Both the position numbers and the translations under genes were made by a program. A stretch of DNA of 64,000 nucleotides from UBA2287 sp964479665. Its GTDB lineage: Bacteria; Bacteroidota; Bacteroidia; Bacteroidales; Tenuifilaceae. The notes beneath the pieces were generated by a model that did no database searches, was not told the DNA's origin, and worked only from the letters and a program-made list of their open reading frames with translations. The stretch covers positions 1 to 64,000 of the forward strand of contig CAYZNN010000017.1 of NCBI GenBank assembly GCA_964479665.1. The letters are read 5' to 3'. Each line of letters starts with the position of its first letter. Positions within the stretch are counted from its first letter, which is position 1. Shown here one piece after another: positions 33,621-42,982 of this stretch.

Positions 33621-36404
33621 CTATATCACCACGTTAACAATTTTATTGGGCACCACAATAATTTTCTTGGGTGCTTTCCCCTCAAGGTATTTGGCCGAAT
33701 TCTCGTTTTCAATTACCAATTTTTCAACCTCTTCCTTTGCAAGGTTTAACGGAATTTCAATGGTAAAACGGGTTTTTCCGTTGAACGAAACCGGACAGTT
33801 GAAAGTGCTATCGATAATGTACTGCTCGTTCCATTTAGGCCAATTGGCATCGCAAACGCTGCTGGCATTACCCAGTAGGCTCCAAAGTTCTTCGGCAATA
33901 TGTGGTGCGTAGGGAGCAACAAGAATGGTTAAAGGCTCCAATATGGCACGCTTATTGCATTTCTGTTCGGTTAACTCATTTACGCAAATCATAAATGTGG
34001 AAACACCCGTATTGAAACTGAACTTTTCAATATCCTCAGTTACCTTTTTTATGGTTTTATGAAGCGATTTCAGCTCTTGGGGGTTGGGCTCACTGGTCGA
34101 AATTGCGAATTGGCCATTATTATCGTGGAACAAGCGCCAGAATCTGCGTAGGAACTTGTAAACTCCATCGATGCCATTGGTGTCCCAGGGTTTCGATTGC
34201 TCTAATGGTCCTAGAAACATTTCGTATATACGAAGCGTATCGGCTCCATAGCGCTCTACAATTTCATCGGGGTTTACCACATTCCACATGCTCTTGCTCA
34301 TTTTTTCAACAGCCCAGCCGCAAATGTATTTGCCATCTTCCAAAACAAATTCGGCATTAGCAAATTCGGGTCGCCAGGCTTTGAACTTATCGGTATCGAG
34401 AATATCGTTGGTTACAATATTAACGTCAATATGAATTTCGGTTACATCGTATTCGTTTCGCAAATTATACGAAACGAACCGATTAGTACCCTTTATTCGG
34501 TATACAAAGTTTGAACGACCCTGAATCATACCCTGATTGATGAGCTTCTTAAATGGTTCGTCCTTGCATATGTAGCCCAAGTCGAATAGGAACTTGTTCC
34601 AAAAGCGTGAATAAATGAGATGCCCCGTTGCATGCTCGGTACCCCCTATGTATAGGTCAACATTTTCCCAGTACTCGTTGGCCTCCCTGGAAACCAATGC
34701 ATTTGTATTGGTCGGATCCATATAGCGCAGGTAGTAAGCCGAAGAACCAGCAAAGCCCGGCATGGTACTCAGCTCGTAAGGAAATCCTTCAGGGGTATGC
34801 CAAGCCTTGGCTCTTCCCAAAGGAGGCTCTCCTTTTTCTGTTGGCAGGTAAGCATCCACCTCGGGAAGTTCCAGCGGCAGCTGGTTTTCGGTTAGGGGGT
34901 AGGCAATACCATCCTTATAGTATATTGGGAAAGGCTCGCCCCAGTAACGCTGACGGCTGAAAATGGCATCGCGAAGGCGAAAATTCACCTTTCGTTTTCC
35001 TATTCCCTCAGTTTCAATGTGGCTGTTTATTCTGGCAATCGCTTCCTTTACATCGAGGCCATTGATCAATTCACTGTTAATTACAATTCCTTCTTTCGAA
35101 TCGTACGATTCCTCCCAGGTTAACGGGTCCGAAGGCGTTTCGCCCTTTCGTATTACTGTCTGAACAATTGGTAAATTAAAGGTTTTGGCAAAAACAAAGT
35201 CGCGGCTATCGTGGGCAGGAACTGCCATAATAGCGCCAGTGCCGTAACCAGCCAGTACGTATTCGCTAATCCAAATAGGAATTGGTTGCTTTGTAAATGG
35301 ATTGATTGCGTAACTGCCTGTAAACTGTCCAGTAACCCTTTTGGCCTCGGCCATACGTTCACGTTCAGTTCGTTTTTTTGCTTCGGTAATGTATTTTTCA
35401 ACTGCTTCCTTAAATTTGGGAGTAGTTAATTCCTCAACAAGTTCGCTTTCGGGAGCAAGAACCATAAATGTCGCACCGTATATGGTGTCGGGGCGGGTAG
35501 TGAAAATGAGTATCTGTTTTTCCCTTCCCTTTATAGGAAAGAGTATCTCAGCACCCTCCGAGCGGCCAATCCAGTTTCGTTGAATCTCCTTAAGCGATTC
35601 GCTCCATTCAAGGCTTTCCAAATCGTCGAGCAACCTTTGTGCATAGGCCGATATGCGTAAGCACCACTGCTTCATTTTTCGTTGTTCAACGGGGTGCCCT
35701 CCGCGAACCGAGAGGCCCTCTTTTACTTCGTCGTTGGCGAGCACTGTACCCAGTGCGGGGCACCAGTTTACCATTACATCGGCCAAATAGGCAAGCCTAT
35801 AACCTAAAAGAATTTCCTGTTTTTCATTTTCGCTAAAGGAGTTCCATTGGCTGGAAGTAAATTCTGCTACATCGCCGTGGGCAGCATTTGTATTTGCATT
35901 ACCATTCTTTTCGAAATGAGCAATGAGCGATTCAATAGGTTCGGCTTTCTGGCTGAATACATTGAACCAGCTATTGAACATATTTATGAAGGCCCACTGT
36001 GTCCATTTGTAGTAACTAGGGTCGCAAGTACGAACTTCACGGCTCCAATCGTAACTGAAACCAATTTTATCGAGTTGCTCCCTGTACCTTTTAATATTAA
36101 TGTCGGTTGTAATCGCTGGGTGCTGTCCGGTTTGTATGGCATACTGCTCTGCGGGCAAACCAAAGGCATCGTAACCCATTGGGTGAAGCACATTGAAGCC
36201 TTTAAGCCTTTTGAAACGGCTGTATATGTCGGATGCTATATAGCCAAGCGGATGACCAACATGAAGTCCAGCCCCTGATGGGTATGGAAACATGTCGAGA
36301 ACATAGAACTTGGGTTTGCCTTTATCTTCTGAAACCTTGTAAGTGCTGTTTTTTTTCCAGTACTCCTGCCACTTTTGCTCAATTTCCTTGAAAATATAAT
36401 CCAT
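33621..36404 (-). CDS. leuS: Leucyl-tRNA synthetase
   Basis: 927 residues, class Ia synthetase. The HIGH box appears as H-V-G-H (48-51) after P-Y-P-S-G-A-G-L; the KMSKS loop is E-K-M-S-K-S near residue 690; the CP1 editing domain with T-T-R-P-D-T-I-Y-G is between them. ATG 36404 starts the family sequence; a longer frame of 25 residues upstream is not conserved. It charges tRNA-Leu and edits mischarged tRNAs. On the minus strand, TATCTTTG at 36548-36541 is a candidate -7 element. I see no T-box in the 230 bp upstream. Confidence 0.96.
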   Translation of the reverse strand: MDYIFKEIEQKWQEYWKKNSTYKVSEDKGKPKFYVLDMFPYPSGAGLHVGHPLGYIASDIYSRFKRLKGFNVLHPMGYDAFGLPAEQYAIQTGQHPAITTDINIKRYREQLDKIGFSYDWSREVRTCDPSYYKWTQWAFINMFNSWFNVFSQKAEPIESLIAHFEKNGNANTNAAHGDVAEFTSSQWNSFSENEKQEILLGYRLAYLADVMVNWCPALGTVLANDEVKEGLSVRGGHPVEQRKMKQWCLRISAYAQRLLDDLESLEWSESLKEIQRNWIGRSEGAEILFPIKGREKQILIFTTRPDTIYGATFMVLAPESELVEELTTPKFKEAVEKYITEAKKRTERERMAEAKRVTGQFTGSYAINPFTKQPIPIWISEYVLAGYGTGAIMAVPAHDSRDFVFAKTFNLPIVQTVIRKGETPSDPLTWEESYDSKEGIVINSELINGLDVKEAIARINSHIETEGIGKRKVNFRLRDAIFSRQRYWGEPFPIYYKDGIAYPLTENQLPLELPEVDAYLPTEKGEPPLGRAKAWHTPEGFPYELSTMPGFAGSSAYYLRYMDPTNTNALVSREANEYWENVDLYIGGTEHATGHLIYSRFWNKFLFDLGYICKDEPFKKLINQGMIQGRSNFVYRIKGTNRFVSYNLRNEYDVTEIHIDVNIVTNDILDTDKFKAWRPEFANAEFVLEDGKYICGWAVEKMSKSMWNVVNPDEIVERYGADTLRIYEMFLGPLEQSKPWDTNGIDGVYKFLRRFWRLFHDNNGQFAISTSEPNPQELKSLHKTIKKVTEDIEKFSFNTGVSTFMICVNELTEQKCNKRAILEPLTILVAPYAPHIAEELWSLLGNASSVCDANWPKWNEQYIIDSTFNCPVSFNGKTRFTIEIPLNLAKEEVEKLVIENENSAKYLEGKAPKKIIVVPNKIVNVVI

Positions 36405-36604
36405 ATGCCTGTATTTTATCTTTTTTTCAACTTGCGAAGATAACAAAAAGGATCCGATTGCCTTAGGAATGATGGGCAAAGTAGTTCTGAAATATCCATT
36501 TCATCTATTTTCCGTTATATGAATATAATTAGCAGATAAACAAAGATATATGGTTGTTGAGTTAAAAAAACTATCAAAATTGAACAACCTATATCTTTTG
36601 TAAA

Positions 36605-36612
36605 TACTTTTG
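36605..36612 (+). promoter_or_regulatory. Probable -7 element upstream of the aroA-like gene
   Basis: TACTTTTG fits TAnnTTTG, 23-30 bp before the start codon, with TTG at 36580-36582 about 22 bp upstream of it. Spacing is slightly long. Confidence 0.4.
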
Positions 36613-36634
36613 AGTTGGTGGAAAAAAATGAAAA

Positions 36635-37882
36635 ATGGTTAATTGTATAGTTACAAAAAAGGATCGGGTTCTTTCGGGTGAAGTATCATTAGCCCCTTCC
36701 AAAAGTATAAGCAACAGGAAAATTGTTATTCGCGTAGTAAAGAATGCTGCTACGGCTTCAAAAAACCTTGAAAGCAAAGAGGCCGATAAGGTTTTCGACC
36801 GTACCATACGTAAGGGTAGAAGAAACCTCGAAGAGGGTCAAACCGGCGTGGCCATTCGGTTGCTCAGGGCTGTGCTTTTCTACTTCGGGGGCGAATGGAT
36901 AGTTACCGGCTCCCGCGAAATGGGGCGAAGACCAGTTGGCGATGTCATTAAAATTCTCCAGCGCCAAGGGTTCAATATTAAGTATTTTGAACGCAGCGGT
37001 TTTCCACCGCTTAAAGTAATTGCCAAAGGTTTTAGGGGAGGAATCATACGACTCGAGGCAACAGTTTGTAGCCAATTTGTTTCAGTATCGCTTTCAGTTG
37101 CTCCTTCACTCTCAACCGAAGACTTCTTGGGCCTTCGGGGGAAGATAAAGAACTCTCCCTATGTAACTCAAACTTTCAAAATGCTCAATATGCTGGGCAT
37201 TAACTCGGGCTGGGAAACCGAAGAAATGCTGATTGACCATGAGTATTACGATGGGAGTGAACTTTCGGTTGAAGCCGATTGGACAGCAGCCAGCTACTGG
37301 TACGAAATGGCTGCTCTCTCTAAAAAGGTTAACTTTAAAATCAATGGGCTAAACCCAGAAAGTATTCAGAGCGATGCCATTGTGAAAGAAATATTTGAGT
37401 CGCTTGGTGTTAAAACCACTAACATTGATGGGGGCATTTTACTTTCGAAAGTAAAACCTTCGCTCAAACAGTTTGAACACGACTTTTCTAACAATCCCAA
37501 TTTAGTTCCCACAATTATAGCTACCTGCGTTGGATTGAAAATACCCTTCAAGTTTACGGGTGTTGAAAGTTTACGGTCTAAGGATTTCGACAGGCTCGAA
37601 GTGCTTCAATCGCAAATGGCTATACTGGGTGCAACGTTAGTTATTGAAGCAAGCACCATTGGCGATACCATTTCGTTCGATGGAACCCGTGCAAGGGTAT
37701 CAAAAAAAGTTAACGAAATTAATACTTTCGACGACCATAGGGTCCTTATGTCGATGGTACCTCTGGCGCTAGTCCACGGAAGCATTCAAATTAATTTTCC
37801 AAATGCGGTTCACAAGTCGTACCCTTGTTTCTGGCGCGACTTAAAGAACGTTGGGTTTGAGGTGACCGAATTACAAGGCTAA
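36635..37882 (+). CDS. aroA: EPSP synthase (AroA) homologue with altered catalytic residues
   Basis: 415 residues aligned end to end with AroA. EPSP synthase joins PEP and shikimate 3-phosphate. Present are P-S-K-S-I-S-N-R (21-28), D-D-H-R, and H-K-S-Y-P-x-F-W at the end. Several active-site motifs differ: the glycine loop N-A-G-T-A-x-R reads Q-T-G-V-A-I-R (69-75); S-S-Q reads C-S-Q (145-147); the segment P-D-L before the central catalytic Asp reads P-N-L, placing Asn289 where the E. coli catalytic Asp313 should be; and K-E-x-D-R reads K-D-F-D-R (316-320). The middle of the protein (D-W-T-A-A-S-Y-W-Y-E) is typical of Bacteroidota AroA. It may be a slow or inactive enzyme, or a divergent paralogue. 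Confidence 0.75.
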   Translation: MVNCIVTKKDRVLSGEVSLAPSKSISNRKIVIRVVKNAATASKNLESKEADKVFDRTIRKGRRNLEEGQTGVAIRLLRAVLFYFGGEWIVTGSREMGRRPVGDVIKILQRQGFNIKYFERSGFPPLKVIAKGFRGGIIRLEATVCSQFVSVSLSVAPSLSTEDFLGLRGKIKNSPYVTQTFKMLNMLGINSGWETEEMLIDHEYYDGSELSVEADWTAASYWYEMAALSKKVNFKINGLNPESIQSDAIVKEIFESLGVKTTNIDGGILLSKVKPSLKQFEHDFSNNPNLVPTIIATCVGLKIPFKFTGVESLRSKDFDRLEVLQSQMAILGATLVIEASTIGDTISFDGTRARVSKKVNEINTFDDHRVLMSMVPLALVHGSIQINFPNAVHKSYPCFWRDLKNVGFEVTELQG

Positions 37883-38021
37883 CTTTTGCCAAATTTTTGT
37901 ACCATTTGCTTTTTACTCCCTTTTTTGTCAACTTTGGGTGCCTTAACAACTTGATTCGAGCATTTTTTATGCTATAGTTCTTGTATTACTTCAATTTTAT
38001 ATTAAAAATGGGGGCCTTGCA

Positions 38022-38507
38022 ATGAAATTCGACAACGAAATTAGTGCAAATAAAATTCAAATACAGAAGCAGCTCTATTTCATTCTTATAGGAGCCATAA
38101 TTGCATTCATGTTTTCGTCGGACCTTTGGCAAAACGTTGAAGAATTTACGGGTACCTCCAGGTGGTTTCATGCTACATTTCTTTTAGCCATTTACATGGT
38201 TTTTTATCTTTATCACATCATTGTTCACTCTTCCTTCCTGCTTTTCAGCGACGACGGCAAGGTTATAATTATTAGGTACTATAAACTCAACCCGTTCGAT
38301 AATAAGAAGAACGCTTATGAGATCCCAAAAGAACAATTTGTTGGTTATACTGTGAATAAATCACTTTTTGGGCTCCGTGAGAGTGTATCGGTAATTCGAA
38401 AATTGGGCAATGGACATGCCCAGTACCCCCCATTCAGTATTTCGGCCTTGCCAAAGCCTCTTAAGAAAAAACTGTTTGCGGCTCTCGATTTTTATACCCA
38501 GAAGTAG
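38022..38507 (+). CDS. Two-TM membrane protein, unknown function
   Basis: 161 residues. Two TM helices (about 18-35 and 52-70) are followed by a soluble C-terminal half with alternating beta strands and K/R/N residues, of the sort seen in bacterial PH-like domains attached to TM hairpins; this is a guess from pattern only. It lies 13 bp upstream of dprA and may share its transcript. No recognised family. Confidence 0.65.
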   Translation: MKFDNEISANKIQIQKQLYFILIGAIIAFMFSSDLWQNVEEFTGTSRWFHATFLLAIYMVFYLYHIIVHSSFLLFSDDGKVIIIRYYKLNPFDNKKNAYEIPKEQFVGYTVNKSLFGLRESVSVIRKLGNGHAQYPPFSISALPKPLKKKLFAALDFYTQK

Positions 38508-38520
38508 ATAGTTCGCATAG

Positions 38521-39639
38521 ATGTCAACCGATTTGCTTGCATACCAAATTGGCATTGATATGATTCCCAAAATTGGGTCTATCAATGCAAAAAAGTTAAT
38601 AGCTTACTGCGGAGGCGTTGAGGCCGTATTTAAGCAGTCGAAAAAGGCGCTGATGAGCATTCCGGGCATTGGTGAAGTGCTTGCAAACGAAATTACCAAC
38701 AATTCAGTGCTCGACAGGGCCAAGCACGAAGCTGAATTTGTTCACAAACACAGCATAGTAGCCTGGTTTTACCTCGACCCCCAGTATCCCGAAAGGCTTC
38801 GCCAGTGCGAAGATTGCCCCATTGTTCTTTTTGTTAAAGGGAATCAGCCACTGAACTTTAATCAGTCAAAAACTATAAGTATAGTTGGTACCCGAAGTAT
38901 AACCGATTATGGCAAAGAGGTTTGCGAACGCCTTGTTGCCGAAATGGCTTCTCGTGGCCACAACCCCATTGTTTTTAGCGGTTTAGCTTATGGAGTCGAT
39001 TTGTGCGCTCATAAAGCAGCCCTAAAAAACGGACTCCCAACAGTTGGCGTTCTGGGTCATGGGCTCGATACCATTTACCCTTCGGGCCACCGTAGCATTG
39101 CAAAGGAAATTGTAGCAAGTGGCGCTTTGGTAACCGATTTCCCTTCAGGAACCAGCATTGAACCACAAAATTTTATAAAACGAAACAGAATTGTAGCGGG
39201 CCTTTCCGATGCAACTCTTATAATAGAGAGTGGCATGGAGGGTGGCTCGTTAATCACCGCCGACTTGGCCATTTCGTACAATCGTGAGGTAATGGCAATT
39301 CCCGGAAGGGTAGGACATAAGTACTCTTCGGGTTGCAACTCGCTAATTAAAAGAAACCGTGCTGCGCTTGTCGAGAATATTGAGGACATTGAAGAACAAT
39401 TAAACTGGGATATCATTGGGGCAGCAAAAAAACCAGTCCAAAAATCGCTTTTTCATCAGTTTACACCCGAAGAGCAACAGATTGTCGATGTGCTTTCGGA
39501 GAATGGGCAAGAGGTAATAGATGTAATATGTTTTAAAACAAGAATGCCCGTTGCTAAAGTATCGTCGTTGCTACTAAACCTTGAGTTTGCTGGCGTTGTT
39601 AAGTGTAGACCCGGAAAACTTTTCGCATTGGTTCAGTAA
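38521..39639 (+). CDS. dprA: DNA processing protein DprA
   Basis: 372 residues. N-terminal helix-hairpin-helix/SAM-like region (about 1-70), Rossmann-like ssDNA-binding domain with I-V-G-T-R-S-I-T-D-Y-G and F-S-G-L-A-Y-G-V-D (about 120-160) and G-G-S-L-I-T-A, and a C-terminal winged-helix (about 310-372). DprA loads RecA onto incoming single-stranded DNA in natural transformation. Together with comM in the same window, this is consistent with DNA uptake, but no competence pilus genes are visible. The tatD gene follows 69 bp downstream. Confidence 0.94.
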   Translation: MSTDLLAYQIGIDMIPKIGSINAKKLIAYCGGVEAVFKQSKKALMSIPGIGEVLANEITNNSVLDRAKHEAEFVHKHSIVAWFYLDPQYPERLRQCEDCPIVLFVKGNQPLNFNQSKTISIVGTRSITDYGKEVCERLVAEMASRGHNPIVFSGLAYGVDLCAHKAALKNGLPTVGVLGHGLDTIYPSGHRSIAKEIVASGALVTDFPSGTSIEPQNFIKRNRIVAGLSDATLIIESGMEGGSLITADLAISYNREVMAIPGRVGHKYSSGCNSLIKRNRAALVENIEDIEEQLNWDIIGAAKKPVQKSLFHQFTPEEQQIVDVLSENGQEVIDVICFKTRMPVAKVSSLLLNLEFAGVVKCRPGKLFALVQ

Positions 39640-39708
39640 ACTTATGCCTTTACTTTTCATAACATTTCTTATGTTTGCACCGTACAAGAGCCCAATTCAC
39701 ACCTTATA

Positions 39709-40485
39709 GTGCAACTCTTCGATACTCATTCGCACCTCTACTTACCCGACTTCGATTCCGACAGATCCGATGTAATACTGCGTGCTCGTTCAGCAGGGAT
39801 AGCAAAAATTGTTTTACCTGCCATCGACAGTACCTCGCATGGTAAAGTTGTTTCGGTTGCACAGCAAGCCCCCGACCTGTTTCTTCCACTCATGGGGCTT
39901 CATCCCACATCGGTGAAAAACAGCTGGGAAAGTGAGCTGAAACAAGTTGAAACGTATTTAAAAAACCATAGGTTTTATGGTATAGGCGAGGTGGGCATCG
40001 ATTTATACTGGGATAGCACCTTTATTGAGCAGCAAGAATTGGTTTTCCGTAGGCAGGTGCAACTGGCCAAACAACTCAACCTGCCTGTAATTATTCACAC
40101 TAGAGAGGCATTCACAGAGGTATTAAATATTATCGACTCGGAAAATAATGCCAACCTTAGAGGCGTTTTTCACAGTTTTTCGGGCACTATCGACCATTAC
40201 AAGCACATTGCCAGCTATGGTGGGTTTTTGGTTGGTATTGGTGGGGTTGTTACCTATAAAAATAGTAGCCTTGCTGAGCTAGTAAAAGCAATGGATTTAA
40301 AACATATTGTTCTCGAAACCGACTCTCCCTACTTAACGCCAGTACCCCATAGGGGGAAGCGTAACGAAAGTTCATTTTTACCTTTTGTAGCTTCAAAAAT
40401 AGCCCAAATTCATGGGCATACAGTTCAGGAAATTGCACGAATTACCACGCAGAATGCTGCCCAATTGTACAATGTAAGTATTTAA
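39709..40485 (+). CDS. tatD: TatD-family metal-dependent DNase
   Basis: 258 residues from a GTG codon, which starts the conserved Q-L-F-D-T-H-S-H-L; no ATG suits. Metal ligands are seen in D-T-H-S-H (His7, His9), E in G-E-V-G-I-D, H in I-I-H-T-R, H in G-V-F-H-S-F-S-G, and D in L-E-T-D-S-P-Y. TIM-barrel amidohydrolase superfamily; TatD proteins are 3'-5' exonucleases. It is spaced 3 bp from ansA, a tight pair. Confidence 0.92.
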   Translation: MQLFDTHSHLYLPDFDSDRSDVILRARSAGIAKIVLPAIDSTSHGKVVSVAQQAPDLFLPLMGLHPTSVKNSWESELKQVETYLKNHRFYGIGEVGIDLYWDSTFIEQQELVFRRQVQLAKQLNLPVIIHTREAFTEVLNIIDSENNANLRGVFHSFSGTIDHYKHIASYGGFLVGIGGVVTYKNSSLAELVKAMDLKHIVLETDSPYLTPVPHRGKRNESSFLPFVASKIAQIHGHTVQEIARITTQNAAQLYNVSI

Positions 40486-40488
40486 CGT

Positions 40489-41535
40489 ATGCAAACACAT
40501 TCAACCTCCATACTTATAATTTACACAGGCGGAACCATAGGTATGAAGCAGAATCCAGAAACGGGTGCGCTGGCCCCATTCAATTTCGATCAAATATTGA
40601 CCGAGGTGCCCGAGCTACGTAAATTTGGGTTTAATCTCCATACGCATTCTTTCAATCCTCCAATCGATTCATCCGATAACAATCCCGGATTCTGGGTTGA
40701 ACTTGCCACAATTATTGAGTCGAACTATAACCTGTATAATGGTTTTGTAATCCTGCATGGAACCGATACCATGTCGTTTACCGCATCGGCGCTCAGTTTT
40801 ATGCTCGAAAATCTCGAAAAGCCCGTAGTTATTACAGGTTCTCAACTACCTATAGGTATGCTTAGAACCGATGGAAAGGAGAACCTTATAAGTGCAATTG
40901 AAATTGCTGCTGCACAAAGCAATAGTCAGCCCATGGTGCCCGAAGTTACCATTTTCTTCGAAAACCGGCTTTTCAGGGGTAACCGAACCACTAAGCATAA
41001 TGCCGAGCATTTTAACGCTTTCCGGTCCGACAACTATCCGCCCCTTGCCGAAGCAGGCATTTCAATAAAATATAATTATGCATTCATTCATTATAGCACA
41101 TCAAAACGCGAATTCAAAGTTCATAAGCAACTCGACACTAATGTTGCGGTTCTGAAACTTTTTCCCGGCATCTCGGCCAGTATGGTCGATTCTATAATAA
41201 GCACCCCAAATCTTAAAGCACTAATAGTTGAAACCTACGGTTCGGGCAATGCACCCAAACAAAATTGGTTTTTAAAAAGGGTGAAACAGGCGGTTGAAAA
41301 TGGTATTCTGGTTTACAATGTAACCCAGTGCCATGCCGGTAGCGTAGATATGGACAAGTACGACAACGGGTTGCAGCTAAAAAAGGCAGGTGTTATTGGC
41401 GGAAACGATATTACCTTTGAAGCAGCCGTTGCGAAGCTCATGTTTCTATTAGGTAAAAATTTATCTTTTGAGCAGTTAAAAGAAGAAGTAAAAAAATCGA
41501 TTAGTGGAGAAATTACAACACAAATTAGCTATTAG
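40489..41535 (+). CDS. ansA: Type I (cytoplasmic) L-asparaginase
   Basis: 348 residues. The two catalytic Thr motifs are Y-T-G-G-T-I-G-M (12-19) and H-G-T-D-T-M. There is no signal peptide, which supports the cytoplasmic type I enzyme (AnsA) with a C-terminal allosteric domain. It converts asparagine to aspartate and ammonia. Same strand as tatD with only 3 bp between. Confidence 0.93.
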   Translation: MQTHSTSILIIYTGGTIGMKQNPETGALAPFNFDQILTEVPELRKFGFNLHTHSFNPPIDSSDNNPGFWVELATIIESNYNLYNGFVILHGTDTMSFTASALSFMLENLEKPVVITGSQLPIGMLRTDGKENLISAIEIAAAQSNSQPMVPEVTIFFENRLFRGNRTTKHNAEHFNAFRSDNYPPLAEAGISIKYNYAFIHYSTSKREFKVHKQLDTNVAVLKLFPGISASMVDSIISTPNLKALIVETYGSGNAPKQNWFLKRVKQAVENGILVYNVTQCHAGSVDMDKYDNGLQLKKAGVIGGNDITFEAAVAKLMFLLGKNLSFEQLKEEVKKSISGEITTQISY

Positions 41536-41582
41536 TAAAGATTTTTTTGTATTTTTCGCCCCTGAATTTCGGGTGCGAAATT

Positions 41583-41670
41583 GGAGAGATGGCCGAGTGG
41601 TCGAAGGCGCACGCCTGGAAAGTGTGTAAGCTCCAAAAGGGCTTCATGGGTTCGAATCCCATTCTCTCCG
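41583..41670 (+). tRNA. tRNA-Ser (anticodon GGA)
   Basis: 88 nt, class II tRNA. The acceptor stem GGAGAGA pairs with TCTCTCC, anticodon stem CACGC/GTGTG encloses a CTGGAAA loop with anticodon GGA at 41617-41619 (reads UCC and UCU), a long variable arm follows, and the T arm ATGGG-TTCGAAT-CCCAT is regular. The discriminator is G and the CCA end is not encoded. It sits alone between ansA and exbB. Confidence 0.96.
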
Positions 41671-41694
41671 CGATTTTTGAAATCATTAATTTGC

Positions 41695-41702
41695 TATTTT
41701 TG
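41695..41702 (+). promoter_or_regulatory. Probable exbB operon -7 element
   Basis: TATTTTTG lies 43-50 bp upstream of the exbB-like start, just downstream of the tRNA. TTTG at 41676-41679 is a possible -33, with shorter than usual spacing (15 bp). Confidence 0.4.
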
Positions 41703-41744
41703 TTGAACTAAAAACCAATAGTAATAATTAAACGTAATCACACA

Positions 41745-42533
41745 ATGAGAAAACTACTAACTTTTTTTGCGGTTGCCGGTATGCTTGTACTTAGTACAAC
41801 TACCTACGTTAATGCTCAGGACGCAGCAGTTACTGAGGCCGACACCGTTGTTACTGAAGCTCCCGTTGCCGAAGTTCCAGTTAAACAGGCCGAAGAAGTT
41901 TCGATGCACAAGCAAATTAAAACCAAATTTATTGAGGGTGGTCCCGAATTCATGGGTATCGTTCTTTTGGCCCTTATTCTTGGTTTGGCCTTGGCAATTG
42001 AAAGAATTATTTATTTGAACCTTGCCACAACCAACACCGAAAAACTTCTGAAAAAAATTGAGGCTGCTTTGGAACAAGGTGGCATTGAGGCTGCAAAAGA
42101 GGTTTGCCGCAACACACGTGGACCTGTTGCCAGCATTTTCTACCAAGGTCTCGATCGCACTAACGAGGGTATCGATGTGGTTGAAAAATCGGTAGTTACC
42201 TACGGTTCGGTTCAAATGGGCCAACTCGAGAGCGGTCTTACCTGGATTGCACTGTTCATTGCCTTGGCTCCTATGCTTGGGTTCATGGGTACTGTAATCG
42301 GTATGATCGATGCATTTGACGCAATTCAAGCGGCTGGCGATATATCTCCATCACTTGTTGCCGGTGGTATTAAAGTTGCGCTTATTACTACCGTATTCGG
42401 TCTTATTGTTGCTATTATTCTCCAAATCTTCTATAACTATTTGGTTTCTAAGATCGACAAGCTGGTTAATAACATGGAGGATGCTTCCATCTCGCTTATC
42501 GATATCCTAATGAAATATAACCTTAAAAAGTAA
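41745..42533 (+). CDS. exbB: MotA/TolQ/ExbB proton-channel protein
   Basis: 262 residues with a signal-like N-terminus (about 1-24), an Ala/Val/Glu-rich periplasmic linker, then three TM helices in the ExbB pattern: TM1 near 70-92, TM2 near 165-190 (G-L-T-W-I-A-L-F-I-A-L-A-P-M-L-G-F-M-G-T-V), TM3 near 210-232 (G-G-I-K-V-A-L-I-T-T-V-F-G-L). The L-G..G-T-V-x-G-M motif fits ExbB/TolQ. It forms the proton-driven stator with ExbD and, with TonB, energises outer-membrane receptors. First gene of a run that includes two exbD genes. Confidence 0.9.
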   Translation: MRKLLTFFAVAGMLVLSTTTYVNAQDAAVTEADTVVTEAPVAEVPVKQAEEVSMHKQIKTKFIEGGPEFMGIVLLALILGLALAIERIIYLNLATTNTEKLLKKIEAALEQGGIEAAKEVCRNTRGPVASIFYQGLDRTNEGIDVVEKSVVTYGSVQMGQLESGLTWIALFIALAPMLGFMGTVIGMIDAFDAIQAAGDISPSLVAGGIKVALITTVFGLIVAIILQIFYNYLVSKIDKLVNNMEDASISLIDILMKYNLKK

Positions 42534-42539
42534 TACGCC

Positions 42540-42974
42540 ATGTCCGAAAACATTGTGAAAATATTGGTTAAGGTATTCACATGGAGTATTATGATTGTTT
42601 CGGTTGCATTGGCCGTGCTGTTCTTCTTAGGTTACATTAACGAGGCTCCATTCATTGTTTGGGCTTACCTCTTAACCCTGGTTGCAGCATTCTTGGCGGT
42701 GCTATTTCCCATAATCTTCATGTTTTTATATCCTAAGAAGGTTCTGAAGGCCTTAGGTGGAATTGCTATTATTGGTTTGATATTCCTTATAGGTTACGTG
42801 CTTGCCGATGCTACCCCTATTAAGGATATTAGCAGCGCAAACCCAAACCCCAATTTTGCAAATATTGGTGTTTTGGTGTATTCCGATATGGGACTTATTG
42901 CTAGTTACATGCTAGCTGGTGTTGCTGTATTACTGTTGCTCTTTACAGGAGTTAGAAGTATTTTCTCACGTTAA
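42540..42974 (+). CDS. Four-TM membrane protein in the exbBD cluster
   Basis: 144 residues, four predicted TM helices (about 12-32, 38-60, 72-90, 118-138) with a short hydrophilic loop between TM3 and TM4. No recognised domain. It is 6 bp after exbB and precedes exbD. In Bacteroidota similar small membrane proteins sit within exbB/exbD runs, so a role in the same complex is likely, but this is inferred from position only. Confidence 0.75.
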   Translation: MSENIVKILVKVFTWSIMIVSVALAVLFFLGYINEAPFIVWAYLLTLVAAFLAVLFPIIFMFLYPKKVLKALGGIAIIGLIFLIGYVLADATPIKDISSANPNPNFANIGVLVYSDMGLIASYMLAGVAVLLLLFTGVRSIFSR

Positions 42975-42982
42975 TATAACAC

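Noticed and set aside
36405..36634. T-box or other tRNA-sensing leader for leuS
   Set aside because: I found no specifier loop, T-box motif or terminator hairpin in this region.
41583..41670. Attachment site for an integrated element at the tRNA-Ser gene
   Set aside because: No integrase and no repeat of the tRNA 3' end was seen in the flanking sequence; the exbB run downstream is ordinary for the phylum.
41757..42329. 190-codon open frame antisense to exbB
   Set aside because: It overlaps a clear ExbB gene; composition (Asn, His, Cys rich) is that of a shadow frame.
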